Source: Agriotes lineatus (taxonomy: Eukaryota; Arthropoda; Insecta; Coleoptera; Elateridae). From it: a DNA stretch of 64,000 nucleotides. The position numbers and the translations under genes were made by a program. The notes below the pieces were generated by a model. That model saw nothing but the letters and a program-made list of their open reading frames with translations, made no database searches and was not told the DNA's origin. The first letter of the stretch is position 1, and each line of letters begins with the position of its first letter. Shown one piece after another: positions 1-10,029 of the stretch. Where the stretch lies: the NCBI GenBank assembly GCA_940337035.1, contig CALNHX010002287.1:62001-126000 (forward strand), written 5' to 3'.

Positions 1-27
1 ATTAAATTGGCTTCTAAGTCCTCAGGA

Positions 28-2388
28 TTATTGATTATCGAATACATCTCCGCTCGGTGAATTGTGTTTTCTTCGATTTGAGCTTCTAATTGTTTTATTC
101 CTGGCGTTGGTTTTAATAAGCACTTTGTCGTTGATGTTAAATGTAATTTTCTTAGAGTTATTTTTATTGTTTCTTTTTGTTACGCATTTGTAAAAGTGCG
201 GTTCTTGATTTTTGAAATGAGTCGTATTTATTGATTGATTGTCATCTGATATTTCTGGTACAGCTTGAAATTCTTTGTTTGAACTCGAGGGTGTTTCGTT
301 AACATGTTCAATGGAGGTCTCGTTTATTACTTCATTTAATAAGTCTACCATGGTGGTATCGAAATTAACGATCATTGATTTTGTGTCGATAAGATTCAAT
401 TTTATGCGTGATAGGGCATCAGCGTTCGTGTTATGTTTTCCTTTTTTATAAATAACATCATAGTCGAATTCTTCCAGTCTAAGTCTCCATCTTGCAAGTT
501 TAGAATTTGGTTCCTTTAATGAATTAAGCCATTGTAATGGTTTATGATCCGTGATGATTTTGAATTTTCGTCCATAAAGGTACGGTCTGAAGTATTTAGT
601 TGCCCAAATTATTGCTAATAATTCTTTCTCGATTGTTGAATATTTTTCCTCTGATTCGTTTAACGTTCTTGAAGCGTATGAAACGGGTAAATCCTTGCCT
701 ATAGGTCCTTGCGAAAGTACGGCTCCAATTGCAAAGTTGGATGCGTCTGTAGTTAGATTAAATTCCTTTTCAAAATCTGGGTATTGAAGTATAGGTTTGT
801 TGCATAAAATAGTTTTACATTTTTCGAAAGCTTCTTTATATTCCGGTGATAACATAACTACTGCTCCTTTTTTCAAACATTTAGTTAGTGGTTTCGTTAA
901 TTTTGCAAAATCCTTAATAAATTTCCGATAATAACCTAGGAGTCCTAAGAATCCTTTTATTTCCTTTTGAGTTTTTGGTATAGGATAGTTTTTGATAGCC
1001 TTTATCTTATCGGGATTGGGTTCCACACCTTCGGGGGTGATAATGTGTCCTAAATATTGAACTTCTCTTTTTAGAAACTCGCTTTTATCCAATTGGATTT
1101 TAAAATTTGTCTTTCGTAGTCGCAGAAATACTTCTTTTAATCTGGAAATGTGTTCTTGGAGTGATGTCGAAAAAATAATGATGTCATCAAGGTATACTAA
1201 ACATTTTTCGTTTTGGATACCTCGTAGTATGTTGTCCATAACTCTTTGAAACGATGACGGCGCATTTTTAAGGCCGAATGGAACCCGTTTGAACTGGTAA
1301 TGCCCATTTTCTGTATTAAATGCGGTTTTAGGGATGTCCTTTTGTTCTACTTCGATTTGGTGGAATCCTGATGCTAAGTCAAGCGTTGTAAAGTATTGGC
1401 ATTTTCCTAATTTGTCAAGTAAATCATTGATATTAGGCAATGGGTACTTGTCGTCGATAGTTTTTTCGTTTAGTTTTCGGTAGTCGATAACTATTCTCCA
1501 CTTTTGTTTTCCTGATGCATCGACCTTTTTTGGAACAACTCAAAGAGGTGAACTCCATGGTGATGTTGATGGTTCGATTATTTGATCTTTCAACATTTTG
1601 TCAATTTGTAGCCTTACTTCTTTCTTGTGTACTTCTGGATATCGATAATTCTTAGTATATATAGGTGTTTCGTCAGTTGTCCTAATTTCGTGTTTAATTT
1701 GGTTTGTAAAGGACAGTGGAATTTGGTCGCAATAGAAAATATCTTTGAAGTCTTCACACAGATTTTTTATTAATGTAGCTTCCTCGCTGTTTAAATGTTC
1801 CAAGCGTAATTGTTGTAAATTGTCTCTTTGTATCCTTTTAATATTGCATGGTGATGCTGAGTGGTCGATCGATGACTCCTGATAATTTAGCGATAGGGTG
1901 TCGTTATTTTCTTCCACGATTTCGATAGGTATAGGGTTCATTATGGTGTGTGTTATTTCTTGATCACTAGTATTGATCACTGATGTAGTTGCAAAGTAAT
2001 TTTGCACTGTGACATATGAAGTCGGAATTTCTAAATATTTGTTTAATTTTGTATGTTCAATTATTCCCTCATGAATGTTTCTATTTACAGGTATTTTTAC
2101 AAAACATTCTGATCTTGCTGGTATTGTAATTTTATGATTCAAATCTTGATTGATTATTTCCATTGAATATAATCGGATGTGGGTCTGTGGTGTTTCCAAA
2201 AGGTTTTCTTCAAAATTTATTGTTCCTTTTAATTTCTTTAGCAAATCTATTCCAATGAGTCCGTCGTATTTATTGTCGAAATTAAATAGATGAAATTTAT
2301 GAGTTAATGACACTTTAAATATTGATGGTAATTGAATAGTTGCAGTTTCTTCACTGAAAAAAATATCGTTCGTGATATCAATAAAGGG
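28..2388 (-). pseudogene. pol: Errantivirus A pol remnant (end of protease, RT, RNase H)
   Basis: This is the main part of a Ty3/gypsy polyprotein. The frame runs from about 2388 through the protease C-terminal part (DGLIGIDLL), then RT with the YLDD catalytic box near 1190, then RNase H (TTDASNFAIGAVLSQ) and its tail. A TGA at 1540-1542 stands where copy B has Trp in SPIWIVPKK, so the frame is broken once before RT and stays open afterwards to 28. After RNase H the ORF passes through a short linker to a stretch resembling the post-integrase tail. No HHCC zinc finger or DDE core is seen, which suggests an internal deletion of integrase. It is not expected to be functional. Confidence 0.85.
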
Positions 2389-5135
2389 CGTTTATTGAGG
2401 GTCATTTAATTGATATAACGTACAATTCGTTAATACCACGAAATAAAAATGCGCCCTACTTCATTAGCTAATCATCGCATTCATTAAAACAACAAATATT
2501 CATTCATTGAAAATTAAGTACGACTGATCATAATTTAATGTAACTATTTATTGGTTACATTAAAATGGTTGTATATTTAACAAACATTTTATTGGTACCA
2601 ACGTTATATTAATAAACGCATTCAGTAATCACACCAAAAAGTCTCCATAATCTACAACATCATTTCAAGGTACTATGTCATCGAATAATAACCGACATTC
2701 ATTGGTTTGATAACAAAATTCGTATTCTTATAATCACAAGTTATAGTTTAACTAAAGTGATTTACAATATCAACGTTGAAGTTCATTAGGTGATGAAAAG
2801 CGTTATTGTCTCAATGAAAATTTTTATTGAGGCAACACACTCGGTTATTAGTAAATGTGCATTTTTCAGTTTCGACGCGTATTGCATATTGTAGTTCAAA
2901 ATCAGTTTGTCCTTCTGAAGCTAACGACCGCGACGTACGCTCCACGTTTTAAATTTGCCAAACTTTTATAAGTGTAAGTGTTCTTACTCGATCAAGGTAA
3001 GTGTCTACTACACCCATTATATAGTATACAATATGTATATATGGGCCGATAGTGATTTCTGGCAGCTGCAAATCATTTTTGTAGGGCGACAACATGGTCC
3101 ATTTTATTAACTTTTTTGCTTACGTTTATAAAAGCTGGCGTAGGCGTTGTTTAGATTTGAAGAAACAATAAGAACTTTTCTTTCAAACATAATGTAAAAC
3201 ATAAGTTTACTAATTGATGTTTGTGTCTACTTGCAGAAGCGTATATTGTTTGTTCCTTCTTGTTGACAATAATGTCAAAGATAAAAATATTCGAGGCGTA
3301 CTGGACGAACTTAGAGGGGAGCGACTAAATGAAAGTAGGTATTTGTGTAACTGTCAAAAGGAATGTTTACTTATATGCAGTTTTGTCTTACAGATAGTCG
3401 AGATGCTGTCATAATGCAACAGGAAAGGAAAAAACACGACTAAATACACTATCAAAGATTCTCAAGAATATTCGTCGGTAAATGTGCTCAGGAAATTGAA
3501 GACCACATTCGTCACCTAAAGACAATCAAGAACAATATTCAACCGGTGATTTGGTGTGTGGGTGAAAATATAATAAAAATAAAGGAAATATATACCTACA
3601 TATATTTTGATGATATAAAATAGTCATTTACCAACTTCTTAAGAGCTGTAGACGCATGCTACAAAATAATGTATGTATTTAATTTAGATTTCCATCCGGA
3701 ATGCCTCATGTTTTAGATGTTTCTTGATACCTTTTTTTCGATATGAGAACTGAAACTCCTTTGAAATGAATAAAATTTGACTTAAAAAGTTAGTGTTAAT
3801 GATGGTACAAATTTTAAAACCCACATTTGCTTTATATATTTATATCTCGTGACATAAATACAACAAAAGCCGCACAAATCGTGAAAAAGATTATCACTTT
3901 CTTGCTATTTTGTCATGGAGGCAATTGCTATTTTTTGACTTGCCTTGTAAACAAAATTATAGCGAAATTATTGTTTCATCCTAGGTTTTGTTTCATGATT
4001 CGAAGTGAATTCTTATTTTCTTAGAATAAGAGGATAAATACAGCATTTTATTTTATTTGTATGCATAACTGCTTGAGATATTAATTGATGTACTGATTTT
4101 ACTATTGAGGTTTTTACTATTTCAAGTTTTTTTTTTTGATAGGTCATTTCTGGTTCACCCCATTTTTTTTAATGAACCACCCTGCATATTATGTAATTAG
4201 GTAAAAGTCACATCTCCTGTGAGATAGCTGAGATTTTTGGCTTCAGGGAGTTATTGCAGCATTAAACAATTCTGTGTAAATTTAGAAAGAAGCACATTAG
4301 TTATTCTATTTTTCTTTAAAATGTATTTTGTGTTCATTTCCAAAAGTTCATATTTTGAGTGAAGCCATTAAGTCAAATGAAAAATGGGGAAGAAGTGTTT
4401 GATGGTAGATTAATGGAGAAGACAATAAGAATGTTTATTTTCTTTTTACGATTTTATTTGTTTCCACAGATTTTATACTGTTTGATTTATGAAGACTGTT
4501 GAAGTTTAGTTCATATTTTATTTAAGTACCTTAGCTGGTATTATAAGTTATGTATAGTTACCAGAATTGTATTTCTGTAATAAACTTTTAATAGATGCTT
4601 GGATTTTTTGTTCCCTAATCCCTAATATTAGTAGATCCATGTGATGATGCGAACAATATACAATAATAGTAATAATAATAATAAAATAACAATAATTATA
4701 TTAATAAAAGAAATAATTAATACTATGAATGATGGTAATGGTATTAACGAACGAATTAATAAATCAATGAAAATCAAAACATTAATTAAATACAGGTGGA
4801 CTTACTTCAATAAAATAATTTTATTATCCCAATCAATAGATTCATGTATTCAATAAATCAATTCATCACATAATGAATGACGTTCATCATTTCTGGTATC
4901 AAAATTAATACATTTGTTGATTAATGAAATAACTGTGTTTATTAAAATAAGAAACAATGTCAATTAACTTGGTCATTGATACAATGAATAGCAACGTTAA
5001 ATAACACCTGTGTATTAATAATTTTATAAAGTGTGTTTTATCTAAGCAATAAAACCTTTCGTTGGACCAAAATTAATAAACTAATCATTAATACAATAAC
5101 TGTTTTCGTTGAATACATGTTCATTTTTGGTTCAG
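2389..5135. mobile_element. Unidentified 2.7-kb insertion in the errantivirus A protease
   Basis: The protease frame stops at about 2388 and resumes at about 5136, so this block is a later insertion. Both ends are very AT-rich and full of short irregular repeats around ATTAATAAA and ATTCATTGA. I see no clear terminal inverted repeat or target duplication. The centre (about 2900-4000) is less repetitive and has splice-like signals on the + strand: an open segment at about 3237-3338 after a pyrimidine-rich AG, followed by GT. No transposase was recognised. A non-autonomous DNA element or Helitron-like element carrying captured host sequence is possible. Confidence 0.5.
3236..3420 (+). other. 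Possible captured exon fragment (uncertain)
   Basis: An open stretch with VDNNVKDKNIRGVLDELRGE lies between an acceptor-like CTTGCAG and a donor-like AG/GTATTT near 3339. A second acceptor-like CTTACAG near 3393 is followed by a short open tail. The spacing would suit two small exons of a captured gene, but the protein family is not recognised and no transcript evidence exists here. A chance ORF is equally possible. Confidence 0.15.
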
Positions 5136-5361
5136 TGTTGATGAGATGAAATTTGGTGTGCTGTCTGAATTTGGAACGGTTCCTCTACTATTAACTCCGG
5201 GAAATATTGATATGCTACTTCTGGTTTAATAAGAGTTTTAGATGCTCCGGTGTCGATTAAAAAGTTTGATTTGAGTTGTGGAATGTAAATACATGGTAAC
5301 GTTGAATTTTGGTTGTTAACTTCTATAATTTCTCCTAGCGATTGATCATTTATTGGCTGTG
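5136..5361 (-). pseudogene. pol: Errantivirus A protease N-terminal part
   Basis: This is the start of the pol frame next to gag. It carries the retropepsin active-site triplet DTG (5246-5254) in the context LIDTGAS, followed by QTAHQISSH, which matches the equivalent stretch of copy B. The frame ends at the boundary of the 2.7-kb insertion near 5135. The rest of the protease continues beyond the insertion at about 2388. Confidence 0.75.
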
Positions 5362-6546
5362 CTACGTGTCGTCGTTGTTCTGGGCAGGTAAAGTAAAATC
5401 CTGTTCTTCGTAGTAATTATCTTCTTCTTGTTCCTCTTCGTAATAATATTCCTGAATGTTGTCCTCTTCCTCGGGGTCCTCTTGAAAGTGTAACTCTTCC
5501 GAAATAAAGTTTCTAGGTTGATTTGACTGCCTAATGTACGATGTAGCTCTAGGTGTAAACGAATTCTGTGCTGAAGGAATAAATCTATTTGGTGGTTGTA
5601 TTGTTCTTCTGGTGTTACTCGAACTAGTGTCCATTGGTGTTGGTTTTGGTAGATGCCTAACTTCTGTGTTTCTGGGTGCAAATACATTTCGTTGTTGAGG
5701 CTGCTGCTGCTGTTGCGGTCTCGAATGAATTGGAAAATTCTTTCTTTGTATAGGTTGTGGCATTTGATGTGTGTAACTAGGAAATTGGTTAAAATTTCTT
5801 GGTGCTGGTTGCCATGCCTGGCTCGGATTGCTTAGTCTTAAATTATACGGTGGAAATGGTTTTTTAGCTTGTTGTTTATATTGTTCTGATGAGTCTCGAT
5901 TTTTGTTGTAATTTACATTTTCCTCTTCTATTAAATATTTAATTGCGATGTCAAGAGTAGTTGGTCCTCTGGCTCGTAAGAAACTTCCCATAGGCTCCTT
6001 GAGTCCGGTTAAAAATGCTTTTAGTGTTAAACTGTCGTAAAGCGTTCTTTTTGTTGCTCGAACTGCTGCGGCTGGTTCGTTTAATTGCACGTTGGAATAC
6101 AATAAACTTTTAACTTGCTGGCATTTTTCAAAATACTCCTGCGCTGTTTCGTTTTTCTGCTTTAATAGCATGAGATCCCTTAGCAATGAATCCTCAGATC
6201 TCTGGTCCGCAAATGATTGTTGCAATAGTGTTTTTAATGCTATCCAGGTTGGTATTTCACGTCCGCTTGTAATTAACAATGCTCTGCCTGTTAGTTTTGT
6301 TCGCAGTGCAGATAATAATAATGTTTGTAGAAAAGCGTCTCCTTGTCCCTCAGGAAAGAAATGCGTTATTATAACTTCGGCGGCTCTCACGTACTCCGAT
6401 AGTTTGTAAGAAGTGCTATCAAATTCTGGTACTGTCTTGAGGTAGTCCAAATGAAATGCTTGTGCCATATTTACTGGTATTGCGGGAGGTACTTCTTGAA
6501 TATTTAAATTTTCGAAAAGCTGGAGAAGCTCGTCGTTTCCTTGCAT
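5362..6546 (-). CDS. gag: Errantivirus A Gag
   Basis: A 394-residue open frame begins at MQGNDELLQ. The N-terminal half is a helical capsid-like region with KLTGRALLI and SFADQR blocks shared with copy B Gag (KLTGRALMLIGSR, SFGDQR). The C-terminal third is rich in Gln, Pro, Asn and Arg and ends in an acidic Glu/Tyr tract. There is no CCHC zinc knuckle, as usual in errantiviruses. It forms the capsid in the family. The frame is intact although pol downstream is broken. The start was chosen as the first Met of the ORF and matches the copy B start region. Confidence 0.8.
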   Translation of the reverse strand: MQGNDELLQLFENLNIQEVPPAIPVNMAQAFHLDYLKTVPEFDSTSYKLSEYVRAAEVIITHFFPEGQGDAFLQTLLLSALRTKLTGRALLITSGREIPTWIALKTLLQQSFADQRSEDSLLRDLMLLKQKNETAQEYFEKCQQVKSLLYSNVQLNEPAAAVRATKRTLYDSLTLKAFLTGLKEPMGSFLRARGPTTLDIAIKYLIEEENVNYNKNRDSSEQYKQQAKKPFPPYNLRLSNPSQAWQPAPRNFNQFPSYTHQMPQPIQRKNFPIHSRPQQQQQPQQRNVFAPRNTEVRHLPKPTPMDTSSSNTRRTIQPPNRFIPSAQNSFTPRATSYIRQSNQPRNFISEELHFQEDPEEEDNIQEYYYEEEQEEDNYYEEQDFTLPAQNNDDT

Positions 6547-7321
6547 AAAATTTTAATTTGTTCGCGAATAATTTGCTTATTTGCTACCTAACGTTTAACA
6601 ATTCTGTCTTAAAATTAAACGTCGTTTTATTGCTTCGCAACAAGTGAATGGTGTATTTACTCCCGTTTAGGAAACCAATGCACTTGCTTTAAAGCGGGGC
6701 TTGCAATTTTATTTTTAGAAATCCTACGCATGCAGTGCTAGCACAGTAAGAGATTAAGTTACTCTATCAGTAACGCTTACTGATCTGGCTTACAGCTAAC
6801 TGCACCTGAATTTGTTTAAGAGTTGCAATGGCTAATAACGAACACAATTATTAACAACAATTCTCCTGAGAATGTGTTGATAAATCAATTGAATTCGGTT
6901 ATTAGATGCTTAAAAGTAAAATGATTATTTTAACAACTTTGCTCCAAAATGAGCGGTTATATCTAGCAAAATAAAGCCACTTTTGCACTTGCTAATAAAA
7001 TTTATCTTACATTAATATCGTTGTTATTGTACTCATGTTCCTTGAGTACGTGACTGGACCCAGCGATGCTAGTCCGGGGCGTTGTCACCTCGTGCGGGCT
7101 CAGCGTACTCGATGTTTGGAGGGCTGGTCCTGCGTTGTAGGGCTCTCTGGGCGATTTTGGGCCTGTTGAGTCCTGGATTGTTGAATGAAGGCTCTGGCTC
7201 TCGAATGTGGACGATTCTGGTTCCCCTCTTCGAATTCCAGATGTCTTCTTGGTTCGTTGTTCGGATGGCCAATTAAGTGTTGAAACACAAAATTGAAGCG
7301 ATTTTTGTCTTTAATTTTTGA
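6547..7321 (-). other. Errantivirus A 5' leader
   Basis: This is the untranslated region between primer site and gag start. No conserved ORF is recognised; short ORFs on both strands near 7069-7342 are not supported by similarity. By position it should include the packaging region. Unlike the leader of copy B it shows no obvious tandem repeat. Confidence 0.5.
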
Positions 7322-7341
7322 CCATCCTACCGACTGCGCCA
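7322..7341 (-). promoter_or_regulatory. Primer binding site, tRNA-Ser type
   Basis: On the minus strand the sequence next to the LTR reads TGGCGCAGTCGGTAGGATGG. Its first 11 bases are complementary to the 3' end of insect tRNA-Ser (CGACTGC-G-CCA), the primer used by 17.6/297-type elements. The same 15-base start occurs next to the LTR of copy B. Confidence 0.8.
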
Positions 7342-7548
7342 ATTATAATTTACGAAACTTGTTAAATCAAAAAAATTTATTTATTCAAGTTACGGAGTTA
7401 CAAAATGCAGTTTACAATGTGTCTACTAGATGCTAACTGACATAAGAACTGGCATAAGAACTGTGTGCACATGCTTATATAACATTTCTTATCACTAAAG
7501 ATTCTAAGAAGCTTGAAGCTGGGGCTGGGAACTGCTTCGTAAGCACTT
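7342..7548 (-). repeat. Errantivirus A 5' LTR
   Basis: This lies immediately outside the primer site. In minus orientation it contains a TATA-like TTATATAAGC and an AATAAA signal and ends in AATT, as errantivirus LTRs do. The outer edge is set at a possible AGTGCTTACG start near 7548, giving about 207 bp, close to the 196 bp of copy B. The matching LTR is outside the window, so the outer boundary cannot be proved. Confidence 0.6.
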
Positions 7549-7621
7549 ACCCAACGTATCACCTAACATAATCCGTGGCACCCCAAACAGTACACCCGTA
7601 TGTGATTATTGGCCTTAGCAG

Positions 7622-8409
7622 TAGAGATGGGAAATACTGCTACTGACTAGTAACGTTACATTCGTTCCCGTTACCAAAATATAACGTTCCGAAATAACGT
7701 TACCACGTTACTGATAAAACGCACATACACATGGCGTTCCGTAATAATGTGACTCATCCGTGACCGCTGACCAGTAATGCTGTTATCGTTAATGCTAACG
7801 AACGCCCTGAAAAACCCAAATATTTCAGCACGTGCACATTATTTATTGTATTAATGTTCCTCTAAACGACTCCGGCTAGCCAAATATTTTTACAGTACTT
7901 ATTCACCCTTCACTCGCCAAAACCTAGATTTTTAATATAAATTTTTATAGTATCGTGTGGTTGCTTGCGGTTACAAATTTAGCACTAGAAATGAGTTCAA
8001 GAAAGACCTCTGTGATTTGGAACTTTTTTTATTCCGAAATCAAAAAGTAGGTAATCGCATAGCTGTTTGTAAGCTCAACGTTATGTTGATAACTAATTAT
8101 AAGATTTGTTTATTTTTATAAGCTAAAAACCCTCTAACGAAACCTCCCTCTAATTAATAATTATTAATGATTTATTTATTCAATTCCATTTGTAATATTT
8201 GGAACGACGACTTCGCTGTTTTAACGTAACGTTGTGCAAAAACTCGCGATCTATTAATTCTGTTACGCTAGTGCCACTGTCCGTATCTCACTGTGTACCA
8301 TTGTAGTCGTTAACAAAATAACAAGTTATTTATGAACGAGTAACGAAACGTAACGTTTCCGTATAATAACGTTCCAAAATAATGTTACTGAAATAACGAC
8401 TCATCTCTA
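7622..8409. mobile_element. Non-autonomous hAT-type element (788 bp)
   Basis: The block begins TAGAGATGGG and ends in the inverse of TAGAGATGAG. It is flanked by an exact 8-bp direct repeat, CTTAGCAG (7614-7621 and 8410-8417). Eight-base target duplications and TAGAGATG-type ends are characteristic of hAT transposons. The interior is AT-rich, repeats AACGTTAC/GTAACGTT motifs near both ends, and has no transposase ORF. Confidence 0.8.
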
Positions 8410-8421
8410 CTTAGCAGCGCC

Positions 8422-8570
8422 CTGTAATAGTTATTTACTATACAAGTGGGATAACAGCATCATTAATATACGTGTGTGTAAGTTACAAACGAGTGCGTAG
8501 CACGAGTTACGTAAACACACAAGTATATTAATGATGCTTAGCACACTTGTATAGTAAATAACTATTACAG
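8422..8570. mobile_element. Palindromic MITE (149 bp)
   Basis: The arms at 8422-8448 and 8544-8570 are perfect inverses (starting CTGTAATAGTTATTTACTAT). Further pairing inside includes GCATCATTAATATA with its inverse. The loop side carries GAGTGCGTAGCACGAG (8491-8506), a core that recurs in the palindrome at 42291-42458. It has no coding capacity and should form a long hairpin. Confidence 0.75.
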
Positions 8571-8639
8571 TGCATTAAGAGAAATGTCAGATCTGTCATT
8601 TTCAAAAATATTTTAGTAGGCAAATGTCATTATGTCATT

Positions 8640-8758
8640 CATTTGACACTATTTCAGTTAGTTAATGAAGTCATTACAAAACTCAGTTGCGTAATGAAAC
8701 CATTACATAACTGAGTGGTGTAATGAGCTTCATTACCTAACTGAAATAGTGTCAAATG
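8640..8758. mobile_element. Palindromic MITE (119 bp)
   Basis: An inverted repeat joins about 8640-8677 to 8720-8758 (CATTTGACACTATTTCAGTT and its inverse), with repeated TAATGAA/TTCATTA motifs in between. It sits only 70 bp from the neighbouring palindrome and directly beside a Jockey fragment. No ORF. Confidence 0.7.
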
Positions 8759-8772
8759 AGTGACGTAATGAG

Positions 8773-9207
8773 TTACTTATCCCACTGGAGTAGATAAAGT
8801 AATTTTCCACACTCTACTTTTAAGGGTGACTTTTTATTAAGTATTGGGTATAGCATACCTAACCTGAAATAGCATTCAGATAGTTTTTTGTTAACGTGAA
8901 AACTCCAGGTAAGTCTTCTGTCTATATAAACTCCCAGATATCTAACCGCTTTATCTTTCTGATTCCAAACGATCTCTCTATTGTTAACTGTTATGTTTGG
9001 GGGATCGATGGGTCGCCGCAAGGTAAAAATTTTCGCCTCGCACTTGTCAGAGTTTATTTTAATGCACCACCTTGTTAGCCATTTAAGGACTTTGTCTACG
9101 CTCTGTTGTAATTTAAGCTTAACTTCATTTATATCCTGATATTGCGTGATAATAGCTGTGTCATCGGCATACATTGCTATTTCTGAGTCTTCTAATTTTT
9201 GGGACAA
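8773..9207 (-). pseudogene. Jockey-like LINE reverse transcriptase fragment
   Basis: A 144-residue open fragment covers the RT palm box with YADDTAII, followed by DKVLKWLTRWCIKINSDKCE and the thumb region AVRYLGVYIDRRLTW. These blocks are typical of Jockey-clade RTs. It lacks the fingers, the endonuclease and the C-terminus. The upstream side is cut at 9210 by the adjoining inverted-repeat element and the downstream side ends at the MITE cluster. A relic of an ORF of about 900 residues. Confidence 0.75.
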
Positions 9208-9209
9208 AT

Positions 9210-9988
9210 GTTGCTTGGTACTCTAGAAGAGATCCTTTAAAAGTCACCGCCTGTGGGATGCCGGCACGCGTGGGGTCAAGGAGGCCTTGGCAGTAGTTAA
9301 AATAGTTATTTAGACCACAAGTGTAATAAGCACGCTAACACGAGTTGTCTATAAGATTCTTTAAAATTTCATTAAATAATCAAATCCAAGCTTATTTTGT
9401 ATAGAATTGTATTTGCCTTCATTTTAGTGAAGTGCGTTGGTCAGTTCTGCTAACTAAGGAAACGTCTATTGGTAACTAAGGAAATGTCCAATTAGAATCG
9501 TTCATTCCTAAATTAAAAGCAAAGTGTTACTTTATTTCACTGAGTGAAAAAAGGTGGCACTTCACACACCGAAATTAATTAAAAAAAGCCTACTTTTTTA
9601 AATGAAATTTAAAAAAATATATTTTGTTCAGGTAATCTACCTTTTCTGTTTCCAACACGGCAAAATATCATTAAGAAAAATTGTTTAAATCTAAAATTAT
9701 GGCGTTATACAAAATTGTGCATGATTTTTATGAAATCGTGCTTATTAGAAGGGATAAAAAAATTCCATCTCATACACACGGTTTCATAAAGGTAGGCGTG
9801 ATGTAGTTTTGCATACTGACAAACTTTTTCTAATAAGATTTTTCTGTTATATAAACGGATAAGGTACTTTATCGTGATTATCTCTAATAAACACGTGGTT
9901 GCTTTTTTGCATCTTGTTTCAAAAACTGCGACACCGGCACCCCACAGACGGGGAATTTTAAGGGGTCGCTCCTAGAGTACTAAGGAAC
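9210..9988. mobile_element. DNA element with about 60-bp inverted termini
   Basis: The left terminus begins GTTGCTTGGTACTCTAG and the right terminus is the inverse of GTTCCTTAGTACTCTAG. The two can be aligned for about 60 bp (to GTGGGATGCCGG / GTGGGGTGCCGG) at roughly 75 percent identity. It truncates the Jockey RT frame. There is no transposase ORF and no clear target duplication, so the superfamily is unknown. Confidence 0.6.
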
Positions 9989-10029
9989 ATTTCTGCCAAA
10001 AATCAGGACTTAATTTTTTAGGTTGCCTT

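Larger units (their letters stand above)
1..7548 (-). mobile_element. Errantivirus copy A (Ty3/gypsy LTR element), decayed and cut by the window edge
   Basis: Reading right to left on the minus strand, the order is a 5' LTR (about 7342-7548), a tRNA-Ser type primer site (7322-7341), a leader, gag (5362-6546) and protease-RT-RNase H (5361 down to 28). The protein order, primer site and similarity to copy B place it in the 17.6/297-like errantivirus group. A 2.7-kb insertion splits the protease, a nonsense codon interrupts pol, and integrase seems to be missing. Any env and the 3' LTR would lie left of base 1. The outer LTR boundary is an estimate. Confidence 0.85.

Noticed and set aside
7069..7342. 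Overlapping ORFs of 64-80 residues on both strands
   Set aside because: They lie in the leader and primer-site region of errantivirus A and are by-products of GC-richer sequence.
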